Of a DNA stretch of 64,000 nt, positions 36,189 through 44,848 are shown one piece after another. This stretch comes from Paraglaciecola sp. T6c (lineage in GTDB: Bacteria > Pseudomonadota > Gammaproteobacteria > Enterobacterales > Alteromonadaceae). How positions within the stretch are numbered: the stretch's first letter is position 1; every line of letters begins with the position of its first letter. The notes below the pieces were generated by a model. The model had not been told where the DNA came from and did no database searches. It saw nothing but the letters and a program-made list of their open reading frames with translations. Both the position numbers and the translations under genes were made by a program. The DNA is taken from the NCBI RefSeq assembly GCF_000014225.1, contig NC_008228.1:992001-1056000 (forward strand), given 5' to 3'.

Positions 36189-36932
36189 TTAGGATTCTGC
36201 ATCTTCTTTTTTAGCAATTTTATGCTCATCTTCACTGACCCCGAGTTTCCAGTAACTGGAGGTATAGAAATGACTTTTAGGTAGGTCAAAAGTGGTTCTC
36301 AAATACTTACGAATAGCTTTCATTGTGCTGAATTCACAGGCAACCCATACTGATAAATTACCTTCAAGTTCAGGTAGTGATTTGATGCGATCCAGTAAAG
36401 GCAGGACTTCTGTATCGGTACTGGGTTTGCTGACAACCCATATTAATTGCACATTGTCAGGATGCGCCAATTCTTGGATATCTGCTTCATCTACTACTTC
36501 TAGCACCGCATAACCTTTTGTGTCTTTTGGTAATATTGCAAGATTGACACTAATAGCCGGTAAGGCTGTCATATCACCACAGATAATTACCCAATCTGCA
36601 TCTTGGTTAAGCAGTTTTTTAGGACCAGGCCCGCCAACAATAATCTTATCGCCGACTTTAGCACTGACTGCCCATGAAGAGGCTGGGCCTTTCGCTTCAT
36701 GCAAAGCAAAATCAACATCAATCGAATTCTCTGTTTGGCTACGAACGGTGTAGGTTCTCATCATAGGACGACCGCCATCGGCCCTTGGAAAAATTAACTT
36801 CACGTAAGCGCTGTCTTGATCTGCGGGAAAGTCACTCATCTCCTCGCCGCCTAAGGTAATACGTAACATATTAGGTGTGATATAACGGCTGTTGATCACA
36901 ACTAAATTTCTTGGTTCGGGCCTAGTAGCCAT
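36189..36932 (-). CDS. Siderophore-interacting protein (FAD-dependent ferric reductase)
   Basis: 247 residues. The FAD-binding domain has RTYTVRS (the R-x-Y-T/S-x-R flavin motif). The SIP domain has GDMTALPAI and a C-terminal VWVACEFSTMKAIRKYLR, as in ViuB/YqjH-type ferric-chelate reductases. Such enzymes reduce iron in imported ferric siderophores using NAD(P)H in the cytoplasm. The AAGGAGA ribosome site is strong. It is 26 bp downstream of the GST gene on the same strand. The link to the surrounding aromatic genes may be iron supply for Rieske proteins, or catecholate chelates as substrates. Confidence 0.85.
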   Translation of the reverse strand: MATRPEPRNLVVINSRYITPNMLRITLGGEEMSDFPADQDSAYVKLIFPRADGGRPMMRTYTVRSQTENSIDVDFALHEAKGPASSWAVSAKVGDKIIVGGPGPKKLLNQDADWVIICGDMTALPAISVNLAILPKDTKGYAVLEVVDEADIQELAHPDNVQLIWVVSKPSTDTEVLPLLDRIKSLPELEGNLSVWVACEFSTMKAIRKYLRTTFDLPKSHFYTSSYWKLGVSEDEHKIAKKEDAES

Positions 36933-36958
36933 AACATTCTCCTTTTAAATAAAGTGAA

Positions 36959-37636
36959 TTAACGAATAATCTTTTTGGGTGTAAACAGCAAACCTTCGTT
37001 TTCCAAAATCTTAATCGCTTCATCATCACGGGCAATAGCCCTTTTTACCGCGGGGCGTTGTTCCATTCTTTGCGCATGAGCGCAGTAATGAGCAAACTTT
37101 TCAACAGGGTAACCAGCCCCTTGAACACGCCAGAAACACCAAAAAAGATAGGCATCCATAGCTGACCATTGATCTTGATACCACCATTGCTGATCAGCTA
37201 ACTGGTTGTCAATTAGGTGAAAAAACTCATCCATGGCATTAAAGGCAATGTCTTGCACTGTTTTTGCATTATCGTCGCCTGCAAAAAATCCTGGCATTCT
37301 TATACGTGTGACTAAAGGGTGCAGTGTTGCAGAACAAAAACACAGATCGGCAATCTGTTTTGCACAGTCTAGGGCATTGTCAGTTGCAGGTAACAGTTGA
37401 CCATGTAGTTGATTTAAATAGGTAATAATGGCGACATTTTCAGTGAGCGTCTGGCCCTTGTAGATAAGCGCAGGGACTTTTCCTTTAGGATTTTTCAGTT
37501 TAAATTCAGGAGATTTATGCTCACCTTTCATAAAACGCACAACTCGCGTTTCAAATTCAAGCGCTAGTTCTTCTAATACAATGGCAGTCACGCGAGAGCA
37601 ACTTCCTGGCGACGTATAAAGAACGATATTACTCAC
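36959..37636 (-). CDS. Glutathione S-transferase family protein
   Basis: 225 residues: thioredoxin-fold N-terminal domain with the active-site stretch SPGSCSR (Ser/Cys near residue 10-13) and the glutathione-binding GKVPALIYKGQTLTENVAI segment, then an all-helical C-terminal domain (residues 85-210). A GTG start is used, preceded by AGGAGCG. In aromatic loci GSTs act as beta-etherases, dehalogenases or maleylpyruvate isomerases; the subclass here cannot be assigned from sequence. It forms a likely two-gene unit with the SIP gene. Confidence 0.82.
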   Translation of the reverse strand: MSNIVLYTSPGSCSRVTAIVLEELALEFETRVVRFMKGEHKSPEFKLKNPKGKVPALIYKGQTLTENVAIITYLNQLHGQLLPATDNALDCAKQIADLCFCSATLHPLVTRIRMPGFFAGDDNAKTVQDIAFNAMDEFFHLIDNQLADQQWWYQDQWSAMDAYLFWCFWRVQGAGYPVEKFAHYCAHAQRMEQRPAVKRAIARDDEAIKILENEGLLFTPKKIIR

Positions 37637-37862
37637 TTTGACGCTCCTAGAGGACTAATGCTTACCAAAGAAAAACGTTTATTTTTACCTAAACACGAGC
37701 ATAGCGAATTGAACCGGTTAACACTATTCGGCTATTTTCATAGTACCTATCAGGGATGCCAATACGTCATATCAAAAAAGCACCTTTCACGTGCTCTATG
37801 CCTTCAAACGCAGAGCACGTTAAAACCTAGGTGTAGCACCTGATGCTGGTCGTCAACCCGTT

Positions 37863-38087
37863 TTACTTATGTTCAAACTTCGGTTCATATGCATTAACGG
37901 TTTTAACATTGTTATTTAGTTTGAGCAGCACGTTAATCAGCACATCTAATTCTTCCTGAGTAATACCACTTAATAATAACTTTTCCCTTTCAAGGGCGAT
38001 TTCTAATACCTTGTCATGCAAGGGTTCGCTCCTGTGAGTTAATTTTACAAGGGAGGAACGCGCATCTTGAGGAGCTTTGACAAACAC
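37863..38087 (-). pseudogene. MarR-family regulator, 3' remnant adjoining vanA remnant
   Basis: About 74 codons encoding the wing (QDARSSLVKLTHRSEPL) and C-terminal helices (EREKLLLSGITQEELDVLIN) of a MarR regulator, homologous to the remnant at 25828-26088. A stop lies two codons upstream of the possible GTG, so the N-terminal half is gone. It abuts, back to back, the 3' remnant of a vanA-like gene. Nonfunctional as a repressor because the DNA-recognition helix is missing. Confidence 0.75.
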
Positions 38088-38233
38088 GGCTTACATTCGA
38101 CGAAGACAAAGGGGTCATCGAGGCACAATATCGGGCCATGAAACATTTCAAAGGCCAGCCTATGATTGATATCCATGTTGATACAGGGGCAAATCACGCA
38201 AAGCGAATAATAAAGCAATTATGTGAAGGGTGA
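38088..38233 (+). pseudogene. VanA-like Rieske oxygenase, C-terminal remnant
   Basis: Forty-seven codons from about 38090 to TGA at 38231 encode FDEDKGVIEAQYRAMKHF then PMIDIHVDTGANHAKRII. This aligns with the C terminus of the intact vanA-like protein (FAEDLDVLERQQENLLRH, then LLKLDIDAGGVRARRMI). All catalytic parts are missing. Together with the adjoining marR remnant it marks a deletion between two divergent genes. Confidence 0.75.
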
Positions 38234-38392
38234 ATACGCTTTGTTTGGCCGTTTTTCTACTAAATGTATAACATCTCGGCATGCTGATTTGATGTGACTA
38301 TAGTTCTATTTCAGACCTACATTTAATATAGTGAGGTAAAGATATGGATAAAACCATCGGTAATTTTACCTTTGATAGTCATTGGAGTATCC

Positions 38393-39952
38393 ATGAACCA
38401 AGTTCTTATTAACATAGTATGTGTCTTTCTTGTTCTCATCTTATTTTGTGCAAACGTCTGTGCAGGTTCATCTATGAATTCTAATAACACCATCACCGCA
38501 ACGACCAAACTAGGAAAGGTAGCGGGTAAGCTTGTTAACGATGTGGCTATTTTCTATGGCGTGCCTTATGCAAAAAATCCTTTTAGCCCTGAGCGACGTT
38601 TTCAGGCGCCAGAAGCGATAAACCCCTGGGAGAAAACGTTGGATGCGACTGTCATTACACCTCCTGTTCCGCAGCCAGGGCGGGGGGCGGACGTAGAATT
38701 GGTTGGCCGGGCAGGGGATCTTACCGTCAATGTATGGACGCCGGGCGCTGCTGTGCAAGCAGATACGAAAATGCCCGTTATGGTTTGGCTACCGGGAGGG
38801 GCGTTTATTCGCGAAGATGCTGCAGAGGAGGTTTACGATGGGCGTCGTTTTGCCGAACATGGCGTGGTGGTGGTGACCGTTAATTATCGGGTTGGTGTAG
38901 ACGGTTTCATGCATTTCGACGATGCACCTGATAACAGAGGGATCTTAGATCAAATTCTAGCGTTGCGCTGGGTGAAAGAACATATTCAGGATTTTGGAGG
39001 TGACCCTAAGAACGTTACCTTGTTCGGCCAATCAGCTGGTGCGGGCAGCGTAGCCATTTTGCTGGGCAGTAAAAAAGCCAGTGGCCTATATCAAAAAGCG
39101 ATTATGCAAAGCCCACCTATGCAAGCAATCACAAAAACACAAGCCGCTCGAGTAACCAGTGAGTTTGCGAAGCAACAAAATGTACAAGCCACAATGACAG
39201 ATATTGCTGACATACCTTTTTCGCAGCTTGTCGAAGGTGTTATCGGCATGGGGAATTCGATTACAGATCACAAGCAATGGGGCATGCTATCTTGGGGTGG
39301 CACGGCCTTTTTACCGGTTATTGATGGTGATGTTATTGAAATATCGCCAATGGCTGATTTACTAAATAACGGCGATCCTTCTATACCCGTTATTGTGGGA
39401 AGTACTGACCAAGAATCAAGGCTGTACTTAGTGCCAGGCGGTGCAATTGATCGAATTGAAGAAACTGAATTATCTTTATTTTTGGAAAACTTAAAGCTCG
39501 GAAGCGATGCGTTCGATGTTTACCGTAAAACTGACGAAATTTCGTTTGGTGATGTATACGCTCAGGCACAGTCCGATTATACGTTTCGTATGCCCGCTTT
39601 GCATATCGCTGAGCAGTTAGTCGCCATGGGGAATCCCGTATGGAAATATAATTTCGCATGGTCGTCGCCTGCTTATGACGGACGTTTGGGGGCAGCGCAT
39701 TTTGTCGATGTTCCCTTTACCTTTAACACCCTTGATAGTGAACAAGCTATAAGTTTTGTCGATGCTCAACCGCCTAAATCTTTGGCTAATTACATGCAGG
39801 CTCAATGGTTGCGTTTTGCCAAAACGGGCAGTACTGAATGGCCCGCTTACAATCGGGTCGATCGCGCAGTAATGGAATTCAATAACAAGCACCAGGTAAT
39901 ACATGACCCCAACAAGGGCGTAAGGCAGTTATGGCAGAACTATTCGTTCTGA
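38393..39952 (+). CDS. Secreted type-B carboxylesterase
   Basis: 519 residues from the ATG at 38393 (GGAG ribosome site 5 bp upstream; an in-frame TTG lies 21 bp earlier). A signal peptide spans about 1-24 (ending VCA). The carboxylesterase type-B fold has nucleophile Ser214 in GQSAGAGS, oxyanion-hole Gly-Gly in WLPGGAF, a NRGILDQILALRWV block and the catalytic His in GAAHFVDVPF. Enzymes of this family hydrolyse esters of aromatic or fatty acids; here it could liberate phenolic acids (for example feruloyl-like esters) before import. No obvious operon partner. Confidence 0.85.
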   Translation: MNQVLINIVCVFLVLILFCANVCAGSSMNSNNTITATTKLGKVAGKLVNDVAIFYGVPYAKNPFSPERRFQAPEAINPWEKTLDATVITPPVPQPGRGADVELVGRAGDLTVNVWTPGAAVQADTKMPVMVWLPGGAFIREDAAEEVYDGRRFAEHGVVVVTVNYRVGVDGFMHFDDAPDNRGILDQILALRWVKEHIQDFGGDPKNVTLFGQSAGAGSVAILLGSKKASGLYQKAIMQSPPMQAITKTQAARVTSEFAKQQNVQATMTDIADIPFSQLVEGVIGMGNSITDHKQWGMLSWGGTAFLPVIDGDVIEISPMADLLNNGDPSIPVIVGSTDQESRLYLVPGGAIDRIEETELSLFLENLKLGSDAFDVYRKTDEISFGDVYAQAQSDYTFRMPALHIAEQLVAMGNPVWKYNFAWSSPAYDGRLGAAHFVDVPFTFNTLDSEQAISFVDAQPPKSLANYMQAQWLRFAKTGSTEWPAYNRVDRAVMEFNNKHQVIHDPNKGVRQLWQNYSF

Positions 39953-40115
39953 TGAGGCAAAGCCCTCATCAACACATTAATGAAAGGACTACAGGTTGCT
40001 CGCAAATTTAAAGAGTACTTTTTCATTAAACTTCGCTGTAACCAAATCGAGGCAGCACAATCACTATCTTGTTTGTGGCTTCAGGGTCGCACTATTTGCC
40101 GGTAGTGCCAGCACT

Positions 40116-40140
40116 AAAGCCTAGTGATTAACTAGGCTTT
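40116..40140. terminator. Hairpin at the MFS 3' end (bidirectional)
   Basis: Perfect 10-bp stem AAAGCCTAGT / ACTAGGCTTT with a 5-nt loop. It overlaps the last codons of the minus-strand MFS gene and lies between convergent genes. Confidence 0.5.
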
Positions 40141-41332
40141 TGGCGCCCTTCAGTTTCATAAAGGCAATGAATACCCCAATTAACGATAAAACAGCATAAA
40201 TCAATAACACGTTTTCTAAGCCGCCAATTTGATTTTGTAATGCTGTTGCTATGATAGGGGCTGTAAATTGGCCAAAAAAGAATGCACCTGTCCAAAGACC
40301 TGTTCCACGACCAATGACACTTTTCGGAAGTACACTAAGTATCCAATTAAGCATAGTTGGTAACAGCATACCAAAACCTAAACAAGCAACAATAAGGGCT
40401 GCGGTGGTAAATATAAGCGTCGAAGATAGTGCCGCACCGCAATATCCTATGGCTGATAAGGCCAAACCAATACTCATTAATTTAGGACCTGACGCGCCTT
40501 TAAATTTACCAAATGCCATTGAGCCTAGTGCGACACCTATATTACCCACCGCACCTATACCACCAATAGTTGCCGGCGATACCTCACTTACTAAGCCTAA
40601 AATAACGCCAATTTTGACTATTATGGTGTAGAAGATGACACCCACAAAAAGCGTTGTTAATAGTAACGGGGTAACCCTTTTCCAAGGTACCTTAGGCCTG
40701 CTCTTGCTAGCTTGTTCTTGACCTCTTTGCGGTTCAAATAAGATAACATAGGCAGCTAAGGCGATAGGAATAGCGACTAAATACAGTAAGAAGGGTCCTC
40801 GAGATCCAAAAAATTCACCTAAAAGCCCACCCATAGCAATTAAAACGATGGCACTTAAACTCACACTAGCGATCTGAATAGATATCCATTTTTGTCTGAG
40901 TTTACCGGTAAAGTAATCTGCAATTAACGCTGTCGCTACCGTCATGATAGCCGCCTCAGCAACCCCTAATAATACCCTTACTAAAATAATGTGATGCAGA
41001 TCAGTTAAAAAATATGGGACTACGCCAACCACTCCGTAAGCCAAAAGTGCAGAGATCAAAACAGGTTTTCGACCTAATTTATCTGAAATCCAGCCGGCCA
41101 AAGGTGAAAAAAGGGCGACGCACAATGCCGGAACAGTCAGCGCAATGGGCACTAAAAATGCCGAGCCTTGCTCATAGGCAAACTCTTTCATCAATAAAGG
41201 CAAAACAGGGATCAAAGAAGCAATTGCCATCGGGGGCATTATGGCTGCCAAGATTAAAATAATGGCATGTTTGGTAGAGGCTTGATTGTTTATTTTATCT
41301 ATCAAAACGGTATCAACGAGACTGTTTGGCAT
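40121..41332 (-). CDS. MFS transporter
   Basis: 403 residues with 12 predicted membrane helices. The loop between helices 2 and 3 has the MFS motif A (GWISDKLGRKPVL) and a related sequence occurs in the second half. It resembles drug/H+ antiporter or aromatic-acid symporter branches. Given the neighbours (carboxylesterase, MBL hydrolase, aromatic genes) a role in moving aromatic acids across the inner membrane is plausible but not shown. A single gene, convergent with the esterase. Confidence 0.87.
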   Translation of the reverse strand: MPNSLVDTVLIDKINNQASTKHAIILILAAIMPPMAIASLIPVLPLLMKEFAYEQGSAFLVPIALTVPALCVALFSPLAGWISDKLGRKPVLISALLAYGVVGVVPYFLTDLHHIILVRVLLGVAEAAIMTVATALIADYFTGKLRQKWISIQIASVSLSAIVLIAMGGLLGEFFGSRGPFLLYLVAIPIALAAYVILFEPQRGQEQASKSRPKVPWKRVTPLLLTTLFVGVIFYTIIVKIGVILGLVSEVSPATIGGIGAVGNIGVALGSMAFGKFKGASGPKLMSIGLALSAIGYCGAALSSTLIFTTAALIVACLGFGMLLPTMLNWILSVLPKSVIGRGTGLWTGAFFFGQFTAPIIATALQNQIGGLENVLLIYAVLSLIGVFIAFMKLKGAKSLVNH

Positions 41333-41827
41333 ATTTTATTTCCACTATATTTTTGCTTGGTAGAGCATGTCGTTATCTAATCGGCGCTACTTCATCTATA
41401 CATATTGAGAAAAAGACAGCAACGATAGTGCTCTACCGAACTGCAGAGTTATAAGTCATTGTTAAAATAATGTAACGGAATGCAGTGGAATGCCAGTGGA
41501 ATAAACTGATTTTAACTATCTCTAAATCTGATACATCCATGATGATACAGCTATGTATATGTTAGTTGATGAAAGACGTCGACAATCAACTTAATCTGCC
41601 TATGCATTGCAAATCCTGATCAAAATACAACAATCTCATCACTAATATCGCTAACAAGTATCAATAAAATCAATTATATGGATACCTAGGCAAAACGTAT
41701 AGTGGGTCAAATGTTACAAGGGTGTAATTTATATGTTTCCCCCCTTGTTCGGTTTGGTTCTGCTGTCAGTAGAGAGTTTACTGTCAGTTTTTGTTGTTTT
41801 TAAAGTGAAAGTAAAAAGGATACGCAA
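41333..41827. other. Divergent promoter region, MFS / MBL hydrolase
   Basis: About 495 bp of AT-rich noncoding DNA upstream of both genes. I see short direct repeats of GGAATGC / GTGGAAT near 41475-41505 and no recognisable operator. AAGGAT precedes the MBL start. Confidence 0.4.
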
Positions 41828-42814
41828 ATGAGTTTGACAAGAATTATTGGCGGCATGTTGCTCACGATAAGTTGTATCAGTTGTGCAATAGCTGATAGCG
41901 CCAGTGATGTAAAAGATGAATGGATTACCCTGGGCACAATGGGAGGTCCTATACCCCATGCGACACATTCACAACCGTCGAACGCTTTATTTGTTAACGG
42001 CCATACTTATATTGTCGACGCGGGCGATGGCACAGTGGGCCAGCTAACCAAAGCGGGCTTGAAAACAACCGATGTTGACGCAGTCTTTATCAGTCACTTA
42101 CATTTTGACCATACCGGCGGGTTACCCGCATTATTAAGTCTTCGCTGGCAAGTGAATGCAGGGAATGAATTGACTGTTTATGGCCCCCCTGGGATCAAAG
42201 AAACGGTGGACGGGATCTTTGCATTTATGAAATACGGCGCGGCAGGCCATTATGGTGTACCAGGCCAAATACCAGAACCTGCAAATCGCAAGGTCAACGT
42301 GGTTGAGTTGACAGACGGTGATAAGGTCAGCCTAGAGGACTTTACCTTAACAGCAGTGCGAAATACTCACTTTAGCTGGCCAGAAGGCAGCGATGAGTGG
42401 AAGAAGTACCAGGCATTATCGTTTAAGTTTGAACTGGAAGATTACACAGTCGTTTACACAGGAGATACAGGGCCAAGCAAAGCGGTTGAATTACTTGCTA
42501 AAAATGCTGATATGCTTATCAGCGAAATGATGGATGTTGAACATACAGTTAATCTGGTAAAACGTGCGCATCCCCACATGCCTGCCCAGGCTTCTAAGCA
42601 TCTTAGTCAGCATTTGTCTACTCACCACCTTACCTCAGGTGAAGTTGGCCAGCTTGCCGCAAACGCGAACGTTAAAAAAGTTGTTATTACCCATATGGCA
42701 CCTGGGCTGACCGCGCCAGCTGAGTATAAAAAATATAGCAATGAAATAGCGGCATTTTACCAAGGTGACATTACTCTTGCTAACGACCTAGACAGATTCT
42801 TACTGCAAAGATAG
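41828..42814 (+). CDS. Exported metallo-beta-lactamase-fold hydrolase
   Basis: 328 residues with a signal peptide (about 1-22). The MBL motif is HLHFDHTGG (His90, His92, Asp94, His95). Later ligands are the His in RNTHFSWP, the Asp in YTGDTG and a C-terminal His in VITHMAPG. The overall pattern ([13 protein letters not shown] near the start, RNase-Z-like) fits periplasmic MBL hydrolases related to arylsulfatases and lactonases of the RNase Z branch. The substrate is unknown; an ester, lactone or sulfate ester of a phenolic is possible from context. Confidence 0.82.
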   Translation: MSLTRIIGGMLLTISCISCAIADSASDVKDEWITLGTMGGPIPHATHSQPSNALFVNGHTYIVDAGDGTVGQLTKAGLKTTDVDAVFISHLHFDHTGGLPALLSLRWQVNAGNELTVYGPPGIKETVDGIFAFMKYGAAGHYGVPGQIPEPANRKVNVVELTDGDKVSLEDFTLTAVRNTHFSWPEGSDEWKKYQALSFKFELEDYTVVYTGDTGPSKAVELLAKNADMLISEMMDVEHTVNLVKRAHPHMPAQASKHLSQHLSTHHLTSGEVGQLAANANVKKVVITHMAPGLTAPAEYKKYSNEIAAFYQGDITLANDLDRFLLQR

Positions 42815-42861
42815 CAACAGGATTAGCATACTTTATGTCTATAAAATGGCATGTTTAGATG

Positions 42862-42899
42862 TTCACATTTAGGGTTATGCCTGCAATCCTAAATGTGAA
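42862..42899. terminator. Hairpin after MBL hydrolase
   Basis: Perfect 12-bp stem TTCACATTTAGG / CCTAAATGTGAA with a 14-nt loop, extended by imperfect pairing of GGCATG and CATGTC further out. It probably ends the MBL transcript. Confidence 0.5.
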
Positions 42900-43179
42900 A
42901 AAATCAGCATGTCATTTTTGTATTTTTAGTTCCCGTCTCCCCTAATCCCCACTATTTAGTATTTCAATTTATTCGACAGAGCCATCGTTATGTAGCGGTC
43001 AACTCATTCCGGCCTGTAAAATAGGTTGGCTCTCCGCTTTTGCAGGAGCTAGCCCGTTATTAACTGTATGGCCGTTGCCAGTTGTCCTAACGCGTAAACA
43101 ACTTTCGAGTTATGAATTTAAAACCAAATGAGAAAATTGCCCCATTGTTTTAAGCTTGTTGATTCAGTTATTTTAGGGA

Positions 43180-43803
43180 ACTTTGTTATTTTGGGTGTTT
43201 TATTTGATTGCGAGCGGCAGCCGGTCGTTGAATATTGAACCGCAGCGAGCGCTTGGCTGGCCAAGTGACGTTTGCCTTGAAGGCGTTAAGCTGAAGTACT
43301 TGTCGCCAGAGTCTATGCCTATTTGTACATAGGCTATTTAGGGACGATAAATGGCGTATCTGCAGCCAAACACGCTCACCCGCTGCTGGGGTTGTGTTAA
43401 ATGTGATTGATGGACCAACGCCAACCACTATCAGCCCACGGCGAGCGTGGTGGCCGCTGATTTTGATAATGACGGCTGGGCGGGCGCAGATGTTATCGAT
43501 TTCGATAAAGATGGCGACCTTGATCTCGTTACCGCCAATGAACGTGGCACATGGCGGCTCTTTGAAAATCACACATCCGCTCGATCTAATCATCATTTCT
43601 TGGGTGTTGTGGTAGGTGGCTCCCCGTCAGGTAAAGCGGCGCTACAAGCCTGCGCTAGACAATGGCAGTAGCAAGTAGGTGCTTCATCTTCTTCCTACTC
43701 AGACTCCTACAACAATCAGCTGTTATTTGGTTTAGGAAACTGTACACAAGTGGGGAGCGTCAGAGTGATCGCTACGGTCACTGATCAACATTCCGTGCCC
43801 TGA
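43180..43803 (+). pseudogene. FG-GAP/VCBS + ASPIC/UnbV (CRTAC1-like) protein remnant
   Basis: Several plus-strand frames together encode pieces of one protein. At 43447-43671 there is a calcium-binding repeat (ADFDNDGW, DFDKDGDLDLVTANERG) followed by a HHFLGVVVGG strand. After a frame change, about 43678-43803 encodes SSSSYSDSYNNQLLFGLGNC and VGSVRVIATVTD, the typical end of an ASPIC/UnbV domain. The N-terminal repeats are missing and frames are broken, so this is a decayed gene at the border of the galactan locus. Such proteins are surface or secreted and often linked to polysaccharide use. Confidence 0.6.
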
Positions 43804-43925
43804 GTAACAGCACTTAGCACCCGTGAGTCTCTAATCCTTTCTAGTTAATTAATATCCTCAGCTAGCTCGCCAGTCAGTATTCCTACGCTTTTTACTTGTA
43901 CTGAAATTGCTTTTATAGCGCAAAA

Positions 43926-43944
43926 GTAAACATATGATGTTTAC
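43926..43944. promoter_or_regulatory. Locus operator, copy 1 (GTAAACAT-ATG-ATGTTTAC)
   Basis: Perfect 8-bp inverted repeat around a 3-bp spacer, 192 bp upstream of the PEP-CTERM gene. The same dyad recurs at 61187 and 61703 upstream of the large TonB receptor and a sulfatase, so it is likely the binding site of the locus regulator. Confidence 0.7.
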
Positions 43945-44135
43945 AATGATTTAATGTTGTTATACATTTCAGTAACAAAATGTTCCAGTTCGTACATTCA
44001 CTTTAATGAGGTTCATTTTTACTTAAGCGACTTGAAGCGCATCAAATGACCAATTCAAATATTGGCGCTATATGTATTGAGCTTGTCGCTCATGAATAAC
44101 ACTTATTCACAAAAAAGAGTGAGGAATGGGAATAC

Positions 44136-44765
44136 ATGAACACATATTCAGCGTGTAAAAAGCTCGTAAAACCAATGTTTTTGGTTGGCGGATTGCTGCT
44201 CAGCAGCGGTGCCTCTGCCGGCCTAATTAATGGGGGCTTTACTGACGGGCTAAACGGCTGGTCAGGAGATGTTAACTATTACAACGTCAATGCCGATGAA
44301 GAAGTGGCAACCTATGACATCAACTTAAACGACTATTCGGATAACTATTTCACTGGCTTAAACAGCGTCACACTCAACACTTCTGCCGATTCAAGCGCAG
44401 AATATTGGGGTATTTATTTGTTTCAAACATTTATGGTTGCTGATAACTCGTCATTTATTTCATTGGCATTTGACTCAATAGCGGACAGCGCTTATGTCAC
44501 TCTTGTTGATGATAATGGCGACCTTCTACATGACTTTATGCTTGACGGTTTAAGTGCCGATATCAGTGCGCTAGCAGGCGCTTCAGTTGCTTTGGAATTT
44601 GGTATTGAAGACTTTAACTACGATTACGATGACTACTTAACCGTGTCCAATATTTCTATTAGCCAACGTGCTAACGCGGTATCTGCACCCAGCACCTTTA
44701 CTCTTTTCCTGCTGGGATTGCTCGCGATCAGGCAAACGTCTGCTTCTCGAAAGCCTGCATTCTAA
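44136..44765 (+). CDS. PEP-CTERM-type exosortase-sorted protein
   Basis: 209 residues. A signal peptide spans about 1-28 (ending ASA). The mature part is Asp/Asn/Tyr-rich and probably beta-sandwich. The C terminus reads SAPSTFTLFLLGLLAIRQTS with a short basic tail, the form of a PEP-CTERM sorting signal: a near-PEP motif (APST), a hydrophobic helix and basic residues. Exosortase would cleave it and attach or release the protein at the surface. It lies 83 bp before the GH82-like gene in the same direction. The DGLNGWSGD opening suggests a carbohydrate-binding-like or extracellular-matrix protein. Function otherwise unknown. Confidence 0.7.
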   Translation: MNTYSACKKLVKPMFLVGGLLLSSGASAGLINGGFTDGLNGWSGDVNYYNVNADEEVATYDINLNDYSDNYFTGLNSVTLNTSADSSAEYWGIYLFQTFMVADNSSFISLAFDSIADSAYVTLVDDNGDLLHDFMLDGLSADISALAGASVALEFGIEDFNYDYDDYLTVSNISISQRANAVSAPSTFTLFLLGLLAIRQTSASRKPAF

Positions 44766-44848
44766 CGACTCACCTCTACAGATTAATTTATTGGTGATGT
44801 CATCACTATGACTTCGCCGACCAGCTTTTGACTTTTTGGAGAACAACA

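Noticed and set aside
36056-36289. 77-codon minus-strand frame overlapping the siderophore-interacting protein gene
   Set aside because: It overlaps the intact gene end in another frame; no family features.
43186-43596. 136-codon minus-strand frame
   Set aside because: It is antisense to the recognisable FG-GAP remnant and shows no protein-like pattern of its own.
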